IMG/VR virus record: IMGVR_UViG_3300048924_000188
Span: 1-35,496 of that record
Strand: one strand, 5' to 3'
Length of the DNA: 35,496 bases
Origin: a virus
Shown: in pieces, positions 8,015 to 16,354 of the stretch
Layout of the letters: the number at the start of each line of letters is the position of its first letter
How positions within the stretch are numbered: position 1 is the first letter of the stretch
Program-made: the position numbers and the translations under genes
Notes under the pieces: generated by a model
Database searches by the model: none
The model's input: the letters and a program-made list of their open reading frames with translations, nothing else
Told to the model about the DNA's origin: nothing

Positions 8015-8467
8015 GGTGGTGTCCGCTTCGCTGCAGCGCCTTTTCGCGCCATGTGATGAGCTCGGTCACGCTCAGGGAATTCAGCTCTGATGGCGGCCAG
8101 TGAAATATCACCGCGATATCCGCCATCAGGTCATCGACCGAAAGGTTATCCGGGAAGGTCAGCGAGCCGAAGATGGCGACAAAAAACCGACCACCTTACC
8201 GGCGAACAAAATCAGGTCTGACGCTTCCAGACGCATGACCTCGTGCTCGGTCAACGCCGGGTACGTCATGCGCGGCAGCACCTTAATCAGCGCATCGACG
8301 TCAGAGTTAGCCAGCGAGGCCAGACTCACGCCGCGCAGAGTCCCGGCGTTGGGTTTGGTCACGGTCACCTGTTCGATTTTTTGCTCACCGCGCATGACGG
8401 GATTATCGAGGATCACAATGTTCTGGTTTTCGGTTTCGGTGGTGGCGGTTTCGTTGATGTTTTCCAT
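8004..8467 (-). CDS. E': Tail assembly fusion E+E' made by -1 frameshift
   Basis: Ribosomes shifting -1 at the heptamer T TTT TTG (8180-8186, minus strand) leave the gpE frame after residue 96 and read VAIFGSLTFPDNLSVDDL followed by the 40-residue GpE-type tail. The fusion would be about 154 residues. P2 makes the same kind of E+E' product, analogous to lambda G/GT, as a tail-assembly chaperone pair. The downstream frame is open without interruption from the slip site to its stop at 8004 and overlaps the start of T. A separate start at 8126 (MADIAVIFHWPPSELN) also exists in this frame. Confidence 0.88.
8159..8467 (-). CDS. E: Tail assembly protein gpE
   Basis: A 102-residue P2 gpE-like protein: an acidic/polar N-terminus, then VTVTKPNAGTLRGVSLASLA and PRMTYPALTEHEVMRLEASD, characteristic of the family. 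It is the zero-frame product upstream of the E+E' frameshift and is expected to chaperone the tape measure with it. It lies between FII and T as in P2. Confidence 0.93.
   Translation of the reverse strand: MENINETATTETENQNIVILDNPVMRGEQKIEQVTVTKPNAGTLRGVSLASLANSDVDALIKVLPRMTYPALTEHEVMRLEASDLILFAGKVVGFLSPSSAR
8180..8186 (-). promoter_or_regulatory. Programmed -1 ribosomal frameshift site
   Basis: The minus strand reads GGT TTT TTG TCG in the E frame, so the slippery heptamer is T TTT TTG, the same heptamer as reported for P2 E/E'. The -1 frame is open downstream to 8004, as required. Confidence 0.88.
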
Positions 8468-8527
8468 GATGTAGCTCTCTCTGAAATTTAGTAAGTGACC
8501 GGCCAGTCAGGCTGACCGGTTAACGGG

Positions 8528-9046
8528 TTACAGGCCAATCGCCCGGCGATGCTCAGCAAGACGGTCGACGCCGTCGACTTTCATCACCATGTTGATGACG
8601 TCAATCTCGATGACCTCTTTGCCGTCGATCGTGAGCTGGTAGTACGAGCACTCGGTCGCGATTTTGGTCGTGCCGCTTTCGCCCTGTTTGTTCTCGCCGC
8701 CGTCGTACTCCTTGTGACGGCCACGCATGACCACCTCAACGGCGGAAATTGCGCCGGTGTCATCGCGCTGGAATGAGCCGGTGAAGCGCAGCGGCACGCT
8801 GTCGGCACCCGGTGACGCGTACTGCGCCCACAGCTCGACGTCAGGCAGGCCGCCCAGCGTCCACTCAAGCGACAGCGCGTCGTCGTCGAGGCCGAGGTCA
8901 ATCGACACCGAGCCCGGCATCCCGCCGCCGCGATATTTCTCAAGCTTGCGGGTCAGCTTTGGCAGGGTGACGGATTCAACGACGCCCATGTAGCTGAGAC
9001 CGTCGTTAAACATGTTCAGGTATTTCAGTTTGCGTGGTAACGCCAT
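8528..9046 (-). CDS. FII: Major tail tube protein gpFII
   Basis: A 172-residue homologue of P2 FII, which polymerises as the inner tube of the contractile tail. The N-terminal MALPRKLKYLNMFNDGLSY and LPKLTRKLEKYRGGGMPGSV, and the C-terminal EIDVINMVMKVDGVDRLAEHR, are family hallmarks. Length equals that of P2 FII (172). It follows the sheath gene with a 12-bp gap. Confidence 0.95.
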   Translation of the reverse strand: MALPRKLKYLNMFNDGLSYMGVVESVTLPKLTRKLEKYRGGGMPGSVSIDLGLDDDALSLEWTLGGLPDVELWAQYASPGADSVPLRFTGSFQRDDTGAISAVEVVMRGRHKEYDGGENKQGESGTTKIATECSYYQLTIDGKEVIEIDVINMVMKVDGVDRLAEHRRAIGL

Positions 9047-9058
9047 GCTCTGAGCTCC

Positions 9059-10252
9059 TTAGCTGTTGACCGAGTCTGACAGGTCTGCCAGATAGGTATC
9101 GGTGATGCGCTGGCGCAGGGTCAGGTTTTCCAGCGGCGGGACGGGGGTGTAGTCGTAATCGATATACAGCTTCCCGGCTTTCAGGGTTTCCACGGTGTTT
9201 GACTCCGGGTCGTACCAGCAGGAGCCGTCAACGATATAGCCGTTGTTTTTCAGCTCGCGGAATTTGGCATTGATACCGGCGACGATGTCGCGGATGAGCG
9301 TTGCGGAAACGGGCTTATCCATCGCCCACGCGTGCGCCTCCGCCATCGTGTCGGCCAGCACCTGCGCCGTGCGGGTGTAGTTTTCAAACACGAATAAAGG
9401 ATCGTCAGAGCAGGTGCGGTTGCCCCAGAATTTAAAGCCGTCGTTGCGGATGAGCGTTGTCACCCCGGCCTGATTAAGCAGGTTGGCGTCGGTGGCCTGC
9501 TCCTGCAAATCCCATGAGACCGAGGCACTGACGCCGGTGACGCCATTCACGCCGACGTTGGACAGCGTTTTGTGCCAGCCGATTGTCTGGTCGATTTTGG
9601 CGCGCAGGCCGAGCGCGCGGGCGGTCGCCCATGCAATATCGGTTTCGTTCGCCGTGGTGTCCCATGCCAGAAAATCAGGGTGAATGACCATCAGCTCGCG
9701 CTGGCTGAAGTTCTCACGGTATTTGATGGCGTCGGAAATGGTCTTGCAGCCCCACGCGCTCACATAGCCGAACGCGCGCAGACTCTGGCAGGTCGACGCA
9801 AGCGCGGTCGCCACTTCCTGAGAATCCAGCCCCGGCACGCCGAGAATGCGCGGCTTAACGCCGGTGACGGTTTTCGCCGTTAACAGCGCTTTCAGCCCGG
9901 TGTATTTGCCGTTTTCGTCGGTCGTGCCGATGATGTTGGAAATGGTTTCTTTCTGCGCCGCTTCCGGGTCTTCCGGGTCTTCGGTGCCTTCGGGAACGCG
10001 CACCACCACAATGACAGGCTTGCACTGGTCGGCGATGGCCTGCAGGGATTTTGACAGCGTGCCTTTTTTACCGGCTTTCCCGATCGCCGTTTGCACGCTG
10101 GTAATCAATACGGGCTCGTTTAAGGGGAATGTCTTTGCGTCAGCATCGCTGGCCGTGCAGACCATGCCGATGATGGCCGTTGAGACGGTGGAAATGGTGC
10201 GCGTGCCATCGTTAATCTCGATGACCTCGACGCCGTGATGATAGTCGCCCAT
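9059..10252 (-). CDS. FI: Tail sheath protein gpFI
   Basis: A 397-residue P2 FI-type contractile sheath. I start at 10252 (MGDYHHGVEVIEINDGTRTI) because this is the P2 N-terminus and GGAG sits about 8 nt upstream; the frame stays open another 49 codons upstream but that extension looks non-coding. Family marks include the central NEPVLITS..GKKGTLSKSLQAIADQ region and the C-terminal GSCWYDPESNT and DYDYTPVPPLENLT stretches. It is the first gene of the FI-FII-E-T-U-D-ogr late operon. Confidence 0.95.
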   Translation of the reverse strand: MGDYHHGVEVIEINDGTRTISTVSTAIIGMVCTASDADAKTFPLNEPVLITSVQTAIGKAGKKGTLSKSLQAIADQCKPVIVVVRVPEGTEDPEDPEAAQKETISNIIGTTDENGKYTGLKALLTAKTVTGVKPRILGVPGLDSQEVATALASTCQSLRAFGYVSAWGCKTISDAIKYRENFSQRELMVIHPDFLAWDTTANETDIAWATARALGLRAKIDQTIGWHKTLSNVGVNGVTGVSASVSWDLQEQATDANLLNQAGVTTLIRNDGFKFWGNRTCSDDPLFVFENYTRTAQVLADTMAEAHAWAMDKPVSATLIRDIVAGINAKFRELKNNGYIVDGSCWYDPESNTVETLKAGKLYIDYDYTPVPPLENLTLRQRITDTYLADLSDSVNS

Positions 10253-10390
10253 CTGTTTAACTCCGTGGTTAAGGGGTGCGACTATTTTCTGTTGTGTGTG
10301 AGAAGCGAGAAACGTAACGCCGTTGGAATGGGGACTGCACAACGCGCAGTGAGTGGTTGAGGTGAACGGGAAAGGTGATTGATCGTTTTG

Positions 10391-10432
10391 AGCGATCAAT
10401 TGTGAGTAATTGATCGCTGATAACCATTATCA
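10391..10432 (+). promoter_or_regulatory. Nested palindromes, including a Fur-box-like site
   Basis: AGCGATCAATT (10391-10401) and AATTGATCGCT (10408-10418) form an 11-bp perfect inverted repeat. A further half-copy ATTGATCG lies at 10378-10385. TGATAACCATTATCA (10418-10432) fits the 7-1-7 Fur consensus TGATAAT-n-ATTATCA at all but one of its 14 defined positions. The block lies about 50 bp upstream of the 40-codon gene and in the expected control region of the opposing FI operon. A clear sigma70 promoter was not identified. Confidence 0.5.
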
Positions 10433-10480
10433 ATGAAGGGCTATTATCGCTATCGTTGCGCCATTAGCGAGGTGACAACG

Positions 10481-10603
10481 ATGACGATTTTACTCTGGAT
10501 AACAGGCGGTCTGGCAGCATGGGGGATTTTCGGTTTTTGCTGGCTCAAATTCTTTGTCGGTGATGAAACCGAACAAGACTATGAAGAATGCCCCTACGAT
10601 TAA
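10481..10603 (+). CDS. 40-residue single-pass membrane peptide
   Basis: ATG at 10481 with GAGGTG 7-8 nt upstream, stop TAA at 10601-10603. The peptide starts MTILLWITGGLAAWGIFGF, a single membrane helix of about 20 residues, followed by an acidic tail (DETEQDYEECPYD). It runs against all neighbouring late genes, has its own RBS, and is followed at once by a terminator, so it looks like an independent moron at the Z/fun position of P2. I do not recognise a family. The upstream Fur-box-like site suggests expression in the lysogen under iron control, which is inference. Confidence 0.68.
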   Translation: MTILLWITGGLAAWGIFGFCWLKFFVGDETEQDYEECPYD

Positions 10604-10626
10604 ACCCGCTTAACGCGGGTTTTTTA
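10604..10626. terminator. Terminator between membrane-peptide gene and gene G
   Basis: ACCCGC, TTAAC loop, GCGGGT, then T5. It ends the rightward membrane-peptide transcript. On the minus strand a shorter T3 follows, so it may also weakly end the fibre operon. Confidence 0.85.
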
Positions 10627-11142
10627 TTATCGGTTTTCCGGTGGCTCAGGCCAGACAATTTTTGCGGCATCACTGACAGTTATCCGGTTCAGGCTGACCC
10701 TGTATTTTTTCCACTCATTTAACAGCGCCCTCTCTTCGTCAGTTTCAATCCCTAAATCTGACGCATCCTGCAAGGGTGCCATTGCAATTTTGGCCTCCTC
10801 GAGGAGCTCCTTCCTTTTTTGCTCAGCAAGCTCGACCGCATCAGGACGAATATCGGTAAATACCCCATCCTGAAACGTGTAGTTTCCTATGACATTGTCC
10901 GGGATGTTCTCGGGGTCAACCTCATAAACGTTTCGCCCCTCCATCATTCCCATAAGGGTGACATCGGTCTCGCAGGCAATCACAATCCCTGCGGCATCAA
11001 CAGCAATAGCGCCTTTCCAGTCGCGGAGGGTTTCGTACCAGTCACGACCGTGGATATCCTGAAAATAAAGCCCCGTACGCATGACGCCGTTAATTTCGAC
11101 ATGTTCATATTTATAAATTAAAGGAGCGATGAATTTATCCAT
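10627..11142 (-). CDS. G: Tail fibre assembly protein (gpG-like)
   Basis: A 171-residue tail-fibre assembly chaperone. Start at 11142 (MDKFIAPLIYKYEHVEINGV) because GGGGA lies 7 nt upstream and the gene then begins directly after the fibre stop; a longer frame from 11166 would overlap the fibre. The C-terminus ELLNEWKKYRVSLNRI is typical of the caudoviral tail-fibre-assembly family (WKKYR, LNRI), with the usual final P-rich tail. It pairs with the fibre tip encoded just upstream and is usually exchanged together with it. Confidence 0.87.
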   Translation of the reverse strand: MDKFIAPLIYKYEHVEINGVMRTGLYFQDIHGRDWYETLRDWKGAIAVDAAGIVIACETDVTLMGMMEGRNVYEVDPENIPDNVIGNYTFQDGVFTDIRPDAVELAEQKRKELLEEAKIAMAPLQDASDLGIETDEERALLNEWKKYRVSLNRITVSDAAKIVWPEPPENR

Positions 11143-11144
11143 GA

Positions 11145-13184
11145 TTAATCCCCAATATTTACCCATGCATTGGCTTGTATATTAAAATATTGCATCTGTC
11201 GGTAATAAACGCCCAGCTTTCGCCCGTCGCTTCGGCCTTCCATCGTTATTCCGGTAACTACGCACCCGGCTGGCGATTCCCAGTTGCCAAACCATGCATC
11301 AGTCGGGTTCTGAAGCTGCTGCCCGCCGCGTCTGATGCCGTTGACCATGCCGAAATTAGCAATAACCCATGTCATAGTGGCATAAGGGCTTAAATTCTGC
11401 TGTGGTGGCGGGTTATTGGGTGAGTAAACCCGCACCGCTCCACCTGATTCATACAGCCCCTGACCTGCGACAATATTTCCACCGCTACCAATCTGGCCGG
11501 GGGCATTGAAGTCACCATTAGCATTAAACGTATATACGACAGCCTTACCACTATCGCCAATAATATTGATTGCTGCGGAACCAAAGTCCCCATTACCAGA
11601 ACGCAATATTCCAAAGCTTACTGCAGAGCCGTAACCCCAATAATCTGTTTGTGATAACCCTTTAATCATTGGCAGATATACAGACGCATCCTTTGGCGTC
11701 GAATATCGCAAAGGAATAAGGAAAGGTGCTGCATTTGCATACTGACTGGCGAACATCCCGGCACCATGCCACCCGGATGAGCCTGAAGGGTTTGTCTGAT
11801 AGTAGCTCGCATCAACTACAGGCCCCGGCAATCTGACAACCCCGTCTGAGCCAATATTTACTGTTGGACCTTCCCCCGCCCGCAGGTGCAGCACTTTATC
11901 ATCTGAGGCGTAAACCAGCCCCATTTCTTTGCCGTTCTGGTCATGAAACCAGAGGTGTTTATTACCCGCCCCGCGAATAGTAACAGCATTCTGGCTTAAC
12001 TGAATCCCGCCATTAACAGCATTTACAGCACCCGGAAGACTGACGGTCTGGTTATCATTATCAAATTGTACTGCCCGGAAATAACGCCAGCCTGTGGTCG
12101 TACCGTCATCTTCACGAATGGCGAGGATCTGAGTTGAGTTTGTGTAACTGACGAATTGTATCAGCGGCCTGTTTACCCTCCCGCCCTGAGCCGGGCTAGT
12201 GGCACACACGACATTTATGTAATAAAAATCTTGCGTCAAAAAAGGCGGGTTATTCGTACAGCCCCGTGAATCAACGAATAATGATTCTCCGACAACAAAA
12301 GGGTATGTCGCAAAGTCGATCGCTACATGGTTACATTCGGATTTAAAATTACCTTTATACCCTACCGGAATTAATTCTCCTGAAGCATTATCAGCGACGC
12401 CTCTGTGTGCGGCTTCGCCCAGGCTGTTTTTCAGTTTTGTGACATCATCGCTGACGTTCTTCACGGCCTTTGGCGTGGCCGCGAGCGTCTCAGACTCGCT
12501 GCTGGTCTCGCTACTGAGCTGGACTATACCCTTTTGCGCCGTGGTCGCGTCCTGAGCCGTATATTTCCCATCCGCAAGGTCATACGCCGCCTTGACCGCT
12601 TTCGGCGTCGCGGCGAACGTCTCAGACGTGCTGTCGGTGGCGCTGCTGAGCTGGGTAAACCCTTTTTCCTTAAGTGTGGCGTCAGGATGACGACGGGACT
12701 GCTCATGCTCCGCGAGTTTATCGTCAACATAGTCCTGCGTTGCCATCACCGTTGAGGTGTCAATCGTCAGCTCGACTGACTCGATGTCGCTTACCATGAT
12801 GACCATACGCACGGTCTGCGCGCGACCTGACCCCTCCGCCAGTTCCGGCTTGTAGCTTTCAGCCATGTTGCCGACAGCAATCAGCGTGCCCGTGTCGTCA
12901 TAGAGCCCCATTTCGCGCATCCAGAAACCGCCGGTTTCAGGCGGGATGAGCAGCTCCGCGATCACATAGTTTTGATGTTTGTTGTCCTGGCTGATTTTGT
13001 TCAGCGTATGGCGCCAGACTTCATTGACGAGCTTTGTCTGGCTGGCATCAGGCACCGGCAATGTGCCGCCACCGTCACCGATGGCCATCGCCGTAAAATT
13101 CACTTTTTTCCCGTTCGGGACGGTCGCTGCAGCAAGCTTAATCGCACCGGCTTTGGTGATGACCGTTTTATATTTTACTGTCAT
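11145..13184 (-). CDS. H: Tail fibre protein gpH
   Basis: A 679-residue fibre starting at MTVKYKTVITKAGAIKLAAA (ATG at 13184), the P2 gpH N-terminus; the frame extends 15 codons further but without support. Residues 1-165 are the conserved baseplate-binding domain. About 170-260 hold two collar-type repeats with SATDSTSETFAATPKAVKAA and a diverged second copy. The remaining 400 residues are unlike P2 and should form the receptor-binding shaft and tip. Base composition drops toward AT in the distal half, a sign of module exchange that changes host range. Confidence 0.92.
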   Translation of the reverse strand: MTVKYKTVITKAGAIKLAAATVPNGKKVNFTAMAIGDGGGTLPVPDASQTKLVNEVWRHTLNKISQDNKHQNYVIAELLIPPETGGFWMREMGLYDDTGTLIAVGNMAESYKPELAEGSGRAQTVRMVIMVSDIESVELTIDTSTVMATQDYVDDKLAEHEQSRRHPDATLKEKGFTQLSSATDSTSETFAATPKAVKAAYDLADGKYTAQDATTAQKGIVQLSSETSSESETLAATPKAVKNVSDDVTKLKNSLGEAAHRGVADNASGELIPVGYKGNFKSECNHVAIDFATYPFVVGESLFVDSRGCTNNPPFLTQDFYYINVVCATSPAQGGRVNRPLIQFVSYTNSTQILAIREDDGTTTGWRYFRAVQFDNDNQTVSLPGAVNAVNGGIQLSQNAVTIRGAGNKHLWFHDQNGKEMGLVYASDDKVLHLRAGEGPTVNIGSDGVVRLPGPVVDASYYQTNPSGSSGWHGAGMFASQYANAAPFLIPLRYSTPKDASVYLPMIKGLSQTDYWGYGSAVSFGILRSGNGDFGSAAINIIGDSGKAVVYTFNANGDFNAPGQIGSGGNIVAGQGLYESGGAVRVYSPNNPPPQQNLSPYATMTWVIANFGMVNGIRRGGQQLQNPTDAWFGNWESPAGCVVTGITMEGRSDGRKLGVYYRQMQYFNIQANAWVNIGD

Positions 13185-13191
13185 GGTGTTC

Positions 13192-13725
13192 TCACTTATC
13201 CGGGTAAACCGTGATGATGTCGCCGTCATACGTCAGCGCGCCGGTGTAGAGATAGCCCGGCACATCCTGAATAATGTTGAGGCCGATAAGATGGCGGCTG
13301 GCTGGCTTTGCATCCGCAATGAGCCGCTCCATCTCGTAATACATTTCCTCGGTGATGCCGGTCTCTAACACACCAATATCGAGGCGAAACGTGCCGGGCG
13401 GGTCGTTCGTTTCCCACCACTCGGACACGTTAATCAGATAGCCGAGCGGCTCGACCACGCGACGCACCGCCCCAATCGTCCCTTTGTGCGCGTGGATGTA
13501 CCACGCCGCGCGGATCACATCCCGCTTTGTGGCCTCCGGCCAGCTCTCATCCCAGCGGTCAACGGAAAACGCCCACGCCAGCCACGGCAGCAGGTTTGCC
13601 GGGCAGTCGTCAGGACTCCAGAGGCGACGCAGCGGAACGGGGGTATTTTCAATCTCAGCGCAGGCGCGCGCCGCCGCCACCTCAAGCGGTGACGAACCCA
13701 CCGGCAGCAGGCGGGTATTATTCAT
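13192..13725 (-). CDS. I: Baseplate wedge/tail protein gpI
   Basis: A 177-residue P2 gpI homologue (MNNTRLLPVGSSPLEVAAAR; LWSPDDCPANLLPWLAWAFS; RAAWYIHAHKGTIGAVRRVV). gpI is the phage tail protein that joins the baseplate wedge and fibre. It overlaps the end of gene J by 8 bases and precedes H by 7, as in P2. Confidence 0.94.
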   Translation of the reverse strand: MNNTRLLPVGSSPLEVAAARACAEIENTPVPLRRLWSPDDCPANLLPWLAWAFSVDRWDESWPEATKRDVIRAAWYIHAHKGTIGAVRRVVEPLGYLINVSEWWETNDPPGTFRLDIGVLETGITEEMYYEMERLIADAKPASRHLIGLNIIQDVPGYLYTGALTYDGDIITVYPDK

Positions 13726-14626
13726 CGTTGCCCCCGATCGTCACGCTGTAATCGCTGCACCATGACGCCTGCGTGTCATCGAGCACGATGTCGGCCACCG
13801 GTTCGGCCAGCTCGACACGCTGCACGCCCTCGACGTGGAGCGCGGCATAAATTGCTGATTTGCGGATGTCTCGCCCGAGCCGGTGCTGCGCGGTGATGTA
13901 CGCCTGCAGCTTTGCTTGCGCCGCACTGAGCACCGGCTCGCTTTCGGGGCCGGGGTAAAGGTAAAGCGACGCGGTGATTTTATAGTCGACAATGTTTGCC
14001 GACTGCACGGTCACGCGGTCAGCGACCGGCCTGACGTCCTCATCGTTCAGCGCGGTGCGCACGATGGCGAGCAGCTCGTCAGAAGCTATCCCGTTATTTT
14101 CGCGTGACAGCACCGTGACCGTGACACACGCAGGCTCTGGACTGATGACCGAAATATCGGCGACCCGCCCGTCAGCGCTGCGACCGTGAAACTGATAGGA
14201 GCCGGTAGAGCCTGCGGTACTCAGCCCCTCAAATGCCTGCTGAATGCGCAGACGGTAGTCGGTGTCCGACTCCATCACGGCAGGCGTCGGCGGTAACGTC
14301 GTGTCGTCTGCAGGGGTGATGACAAGGCGCTCAACGTTGTAATTTCCGCCTATCTGATCGAGGTCTGCGCCGGTGGCGTAGGCCAGCATGACCGCACGCG
14401 CGGCCTCGTTGACGCGCTGTCGCCAGATGACTTCCCGGTAGGCGTTTTCCTGCAGCAGCTTTACCAGCGGCTCAGACTCAAGCGAGAGCGTGCGCGCGAC
14501 GGCGTCCTGCTGGTCTTCCGGGTACAGCGAGACGAGCGTCGCCTTTCGTTCGCTGAGGATGGTTTCATAGTCCAGTTCTTCCACGACGTCAGGCGCGGCG
14601 AGCTGGTTAAGGTCAACAATTGCCAT
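13718..14626 (-). CDS. J: Baseplate assembly protein gpJ
   Basis: A 302-residue P2 gpJ homologue, the gp6-like baseplate wedge protein. It starts MAIVDLNQLAAPDVVEELDY and contains the family core AYATGADLDQIGGNYNVERL and RIQQAFEGLSTAGSTGSYQF. Length matches P2 J (302). It lies between W and I in the V-W-J-I operon with minimal spacing. Confidence 0.95.
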   Translation of the reverse strand: MAIVDLNQLAAPDVVEELDYETILSERKATLVSLYPEDQQDAVARTLSLESEPLVKLLQENAYREVIWRQRVNEAARAVMLAYATGADLDQIGGNYNVERLVITPADDTTLPPTPAVMESDTDYRLRIQQAFEGLSTAGSTGSYQFHGRSADGRVADISVISPEPACVTVTVLSRENNGIASDELLAIVRTALNDEDVRPVADRVTVQSANIVDYKITASLYLYPGPESEPVLSAAQAKLQAYITAQHRLGRDIRKSAIYAALHVEGVQRVELAEPVADIVLDDTQASWCSDYSVTIGGNDE

Positions 14627-14631
14627 AGCGT

Positions 14632-14982
14632 TTAACTCAGTGGAATGGTGAGTGAAAAAGGCTGGCCGCCGGTGGAGCGGGTGCCGGTGATGTCGACATA
14701 CAGCCCGCCGTCGGTTTCAGACCGTTCAAAGGTGATGGTCGTAAGATTTACGCGGGGCTCCCACTTCTGGATCGCGGAATAGCACGCGGCCATAATCTGC
14801 AGGCGCAGCGCCGGGGTCTGCGGTTGGTCAATCATCTGCGACAGGAGCGAGCCATATTCACGGCGCATGACACGTGAGCCAACCGGCGTGACCAGAATGT
14901 CGCGCACGCTTTGCCGGATATGCTCAACCTCAGTGATACTGAGCCCGGTCTGGCCGTTCATTCCCAGATAACGCACCGTCAT
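14632..14982 (-). CDS. W: Baseplate protein gpW (gp25-like)
   Basis: A 116-residue P2 gpW homologue of the T4 gp25 lysozyme-like baseplate fold. It begins MTVRYLGMNGQTGLSITEVE and has the conserved LVTPVGSRVMRREYGS-type segment (ILVTPVGSRVMRREYGSLLS). Length is that of P2 W (115). It overlaps the V stop by 4 bases. Confidence 0.94.
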   Translation of the reverse strand: MTVRYLGMNGQTGLSITEVEHIRQSVRDILVTPVGSRVMRREYGSLLSQMIDQPQTPALRLQIMAACYSAIQKWEPRVNLTTITFERSETDGGLYVDITGTRSTGGQPFSLTIPLS

Positions 14983-15620
14983 TGCGTCCCCTTAGTCCAG
15001 CTTCCGCCGCTCTGTACGTTGCCGTGCGCGTGGTTATCCACCTGCACGCCGTTTGATTTCAGTGTCCCGCCGGTGTGCTCGATGTTCCCGCGCATGGTGC
15101 CGCCTTTCTGCACTTCGAGCGTGCCGGTCGTCAGCTTGTTGGTGCAAACCACCTCCGGCGTATCGAGCGTGATGCGGCTCGACGCTTTCACCAGCACCAC
15201 CGGCACGGTGGCCGTAATGGAGTCCAACGCGGTGACGTCTGCGGTTTTGATACCTGACACGGTTAGCGCGCCGTTTTCTGGCTCATACTCGATAACCGCC
15301 CCGTCAGGAAAGGAAACGTGAAGCGCATCGGGTGAGGCCGAGGGCGCGGGATGGTCATCAGAGAAAATGCCCGGCAGCACAAAAGCGGTATCGAGCTCGC
15401 CGCCGATGGCCAGCAATAACACCTGCTCACCGACGGAGGGAGCCCACCACACGCGAGAGCGACCGGCGCGACTGGTAAGCCAGTTAAGCCAGGTGGTTTC
15501 GATGCCGCCGGTCTGGACGCGACAAAGTCCCTCGTCGAGGTCGACGTCGGTCACGATACCGGTGCGGATAAGGTTGCGGATCGCGCGTGCGATTTCCTGC
15601 AGAGAATTTATATTATTCAT
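14979..15620 (-). CDS. V: Baseplate spike protein gpV
   Basis: A 213-residue P2 gpV homologue, the membrane-piercing spike at the tail tip. The N-terminal OB-fold part contains GLCRVQTGGIETTWLNWLTS and VWWAPSVGEQVLLLAIGGEL, and the C-terminal beta-helix ends in DNHAHGNVQSGGSW, consistent with the metal-binding HxH apex (HAH) of these spikes. I start at 15620 (MNNINSLQEIARAIRNLI) as in P2. The frame is open 18 codons further upstream, and no good Shine-Dalgarno precedes either start. The sequence around this start is duplicated 1.7 kb away at 17328-17386. Confidence 0.94.
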   Translation of the reverse strand: MNNINSLQEIARAIRNLIRTGIVTDVDLDEGLCRVQTGGIETTWLNWLTSRAGRSRVWWAPSVGEQVLLLAIGGELDTAFVLPGIFSDDHPAPSASPDALHVSFPDGAVIEYEPENGALTVSGIKTADVTALDSITATVPVVLVKASSRITLDTPEVVCTNKLTTGTLEVQKGGTMRGNIEHTGGTLKSNGVQVDNHAHGNVQSGGSWTKGTQ

Positions 15621-15670
15621 GGGGAAAGGATGCCGCCGGTCAAGGCCAGAGGCAATTAAATAGCGTTTTG
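15612..15670. repeat. Direct repeat, copy 1 (V start region)
   Basis: A 59-bp segment spanning the V start codon. It matches 17328-17386 at most positions, including ATTATTCATGG and AAAGGATGCCGCCGG. The two copies bracket the AT-rich accessory insertion between S and V. Confidence 0.82.
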
Positions 15671-15854
15671 CCATGAATAGTACAACTGACGATTTTTAAT
15701 TTCTTTCAAATACTCACTTTAATAACAAATATTTCACACCTTTAACCTGGGGGTTATTTTCTAAAATTTAACACATTCATAGTTTTAACTTTAAAAAAAA
15801 CAAAACTTAGGGATAATAGCCGATGTAGTAATAATAAGAATGTGCATGAGGTTT

Positions 15855-16316
15855 TTAGCGGGGTGGTAAGATGATGTCGCCCTCCCCGCTTTTTTTAATT
15901 TCACAAACTCTCATCACCCATTCAACAATCACTGATAAATCTTCATCTAGCCTATAACCACACCTCTTTGATAGCTCAAAACAGTAACAAAAAACAACAT
16001 CCTTCAAAACAAAAAACCTAGCTTTTCGACCAGACCCTAATGCAATTTCGCTCGTCATTTTTTTTGCTTGACACAAGGTTTTATCTGCTCGACCGACAAA
16101 ATCAACCTCATTTAATTTTCCTTCAGTTAATGAGTAGATACCCATACTCACAGTGACAGGTTCGTTAACACCACCTTTTTTCTTAACTCGCAAATCATAG
16201 TCAATTCTGTGTTTAATGCGATTAGCAATAACCAGGGCATTTTGCTGAGATTGGCCGGATAATAATATGGAAAATTCCTCCCCTCCCAGGGATAAGAAAC
16301 ATACCTTTTCTGTCAC
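15855..16316 (-). pseudogene. GGDEF-domain remnant (C-terminal half)
   Basis: The 153-codon frame carries the active-site loop LGGEEFSILLSG and later VTVSMGIYS and ADKTLCQAKK, the order seen in the C-terminal half of diguanylate cyclase domains. The N-terminal half, with the metal-binding Asp of the DxDxFK region and the GHxxGD segment, is absent. The frame has an in-frame TGA a few codons above its possible GTG start. As it stands it should not make cyclic-di-GMP. Upstream, in other frames, lies a hydrophobic membrane-protein coding stretch, so it may be the relic of a membrane cyclase that lost a segment and its frame. Very AT-rich. Confidence 0.6.
15857..15897 (+). terminator. Orphan rightward terminator-like hairpin
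   Basis: AGCGGGG (15857-15863) and CCCCGCT (15884-15890) followed by seven T on the plus strand only. No rightward gene is visible upstream, so it either ends an unseen rightward RNA or is a remnant. It overlaps the 3' end of the GGDEF remnant on the other strand. Confidence 0.5.
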
Positions 16317-16354
16317 AGATAAACTTCAAAACCAATGTGATTACAATTAAACAA

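Noticed and set aside
9059-10399. Longer forms of the sheath and other late genes (FI, H, N, V, X, R, P)
   Set aside because: The extensions upstream of the P2-type start codons overlap neighbouring genes or control regions and lack ribosome binding sites.
15855-16316. Active diguanylate cyclase
   Set aside because: The GGEEF loop is present but the upstream half with the metal-binding Asp is missing and the frame is broken, so it is reported as a remnant.
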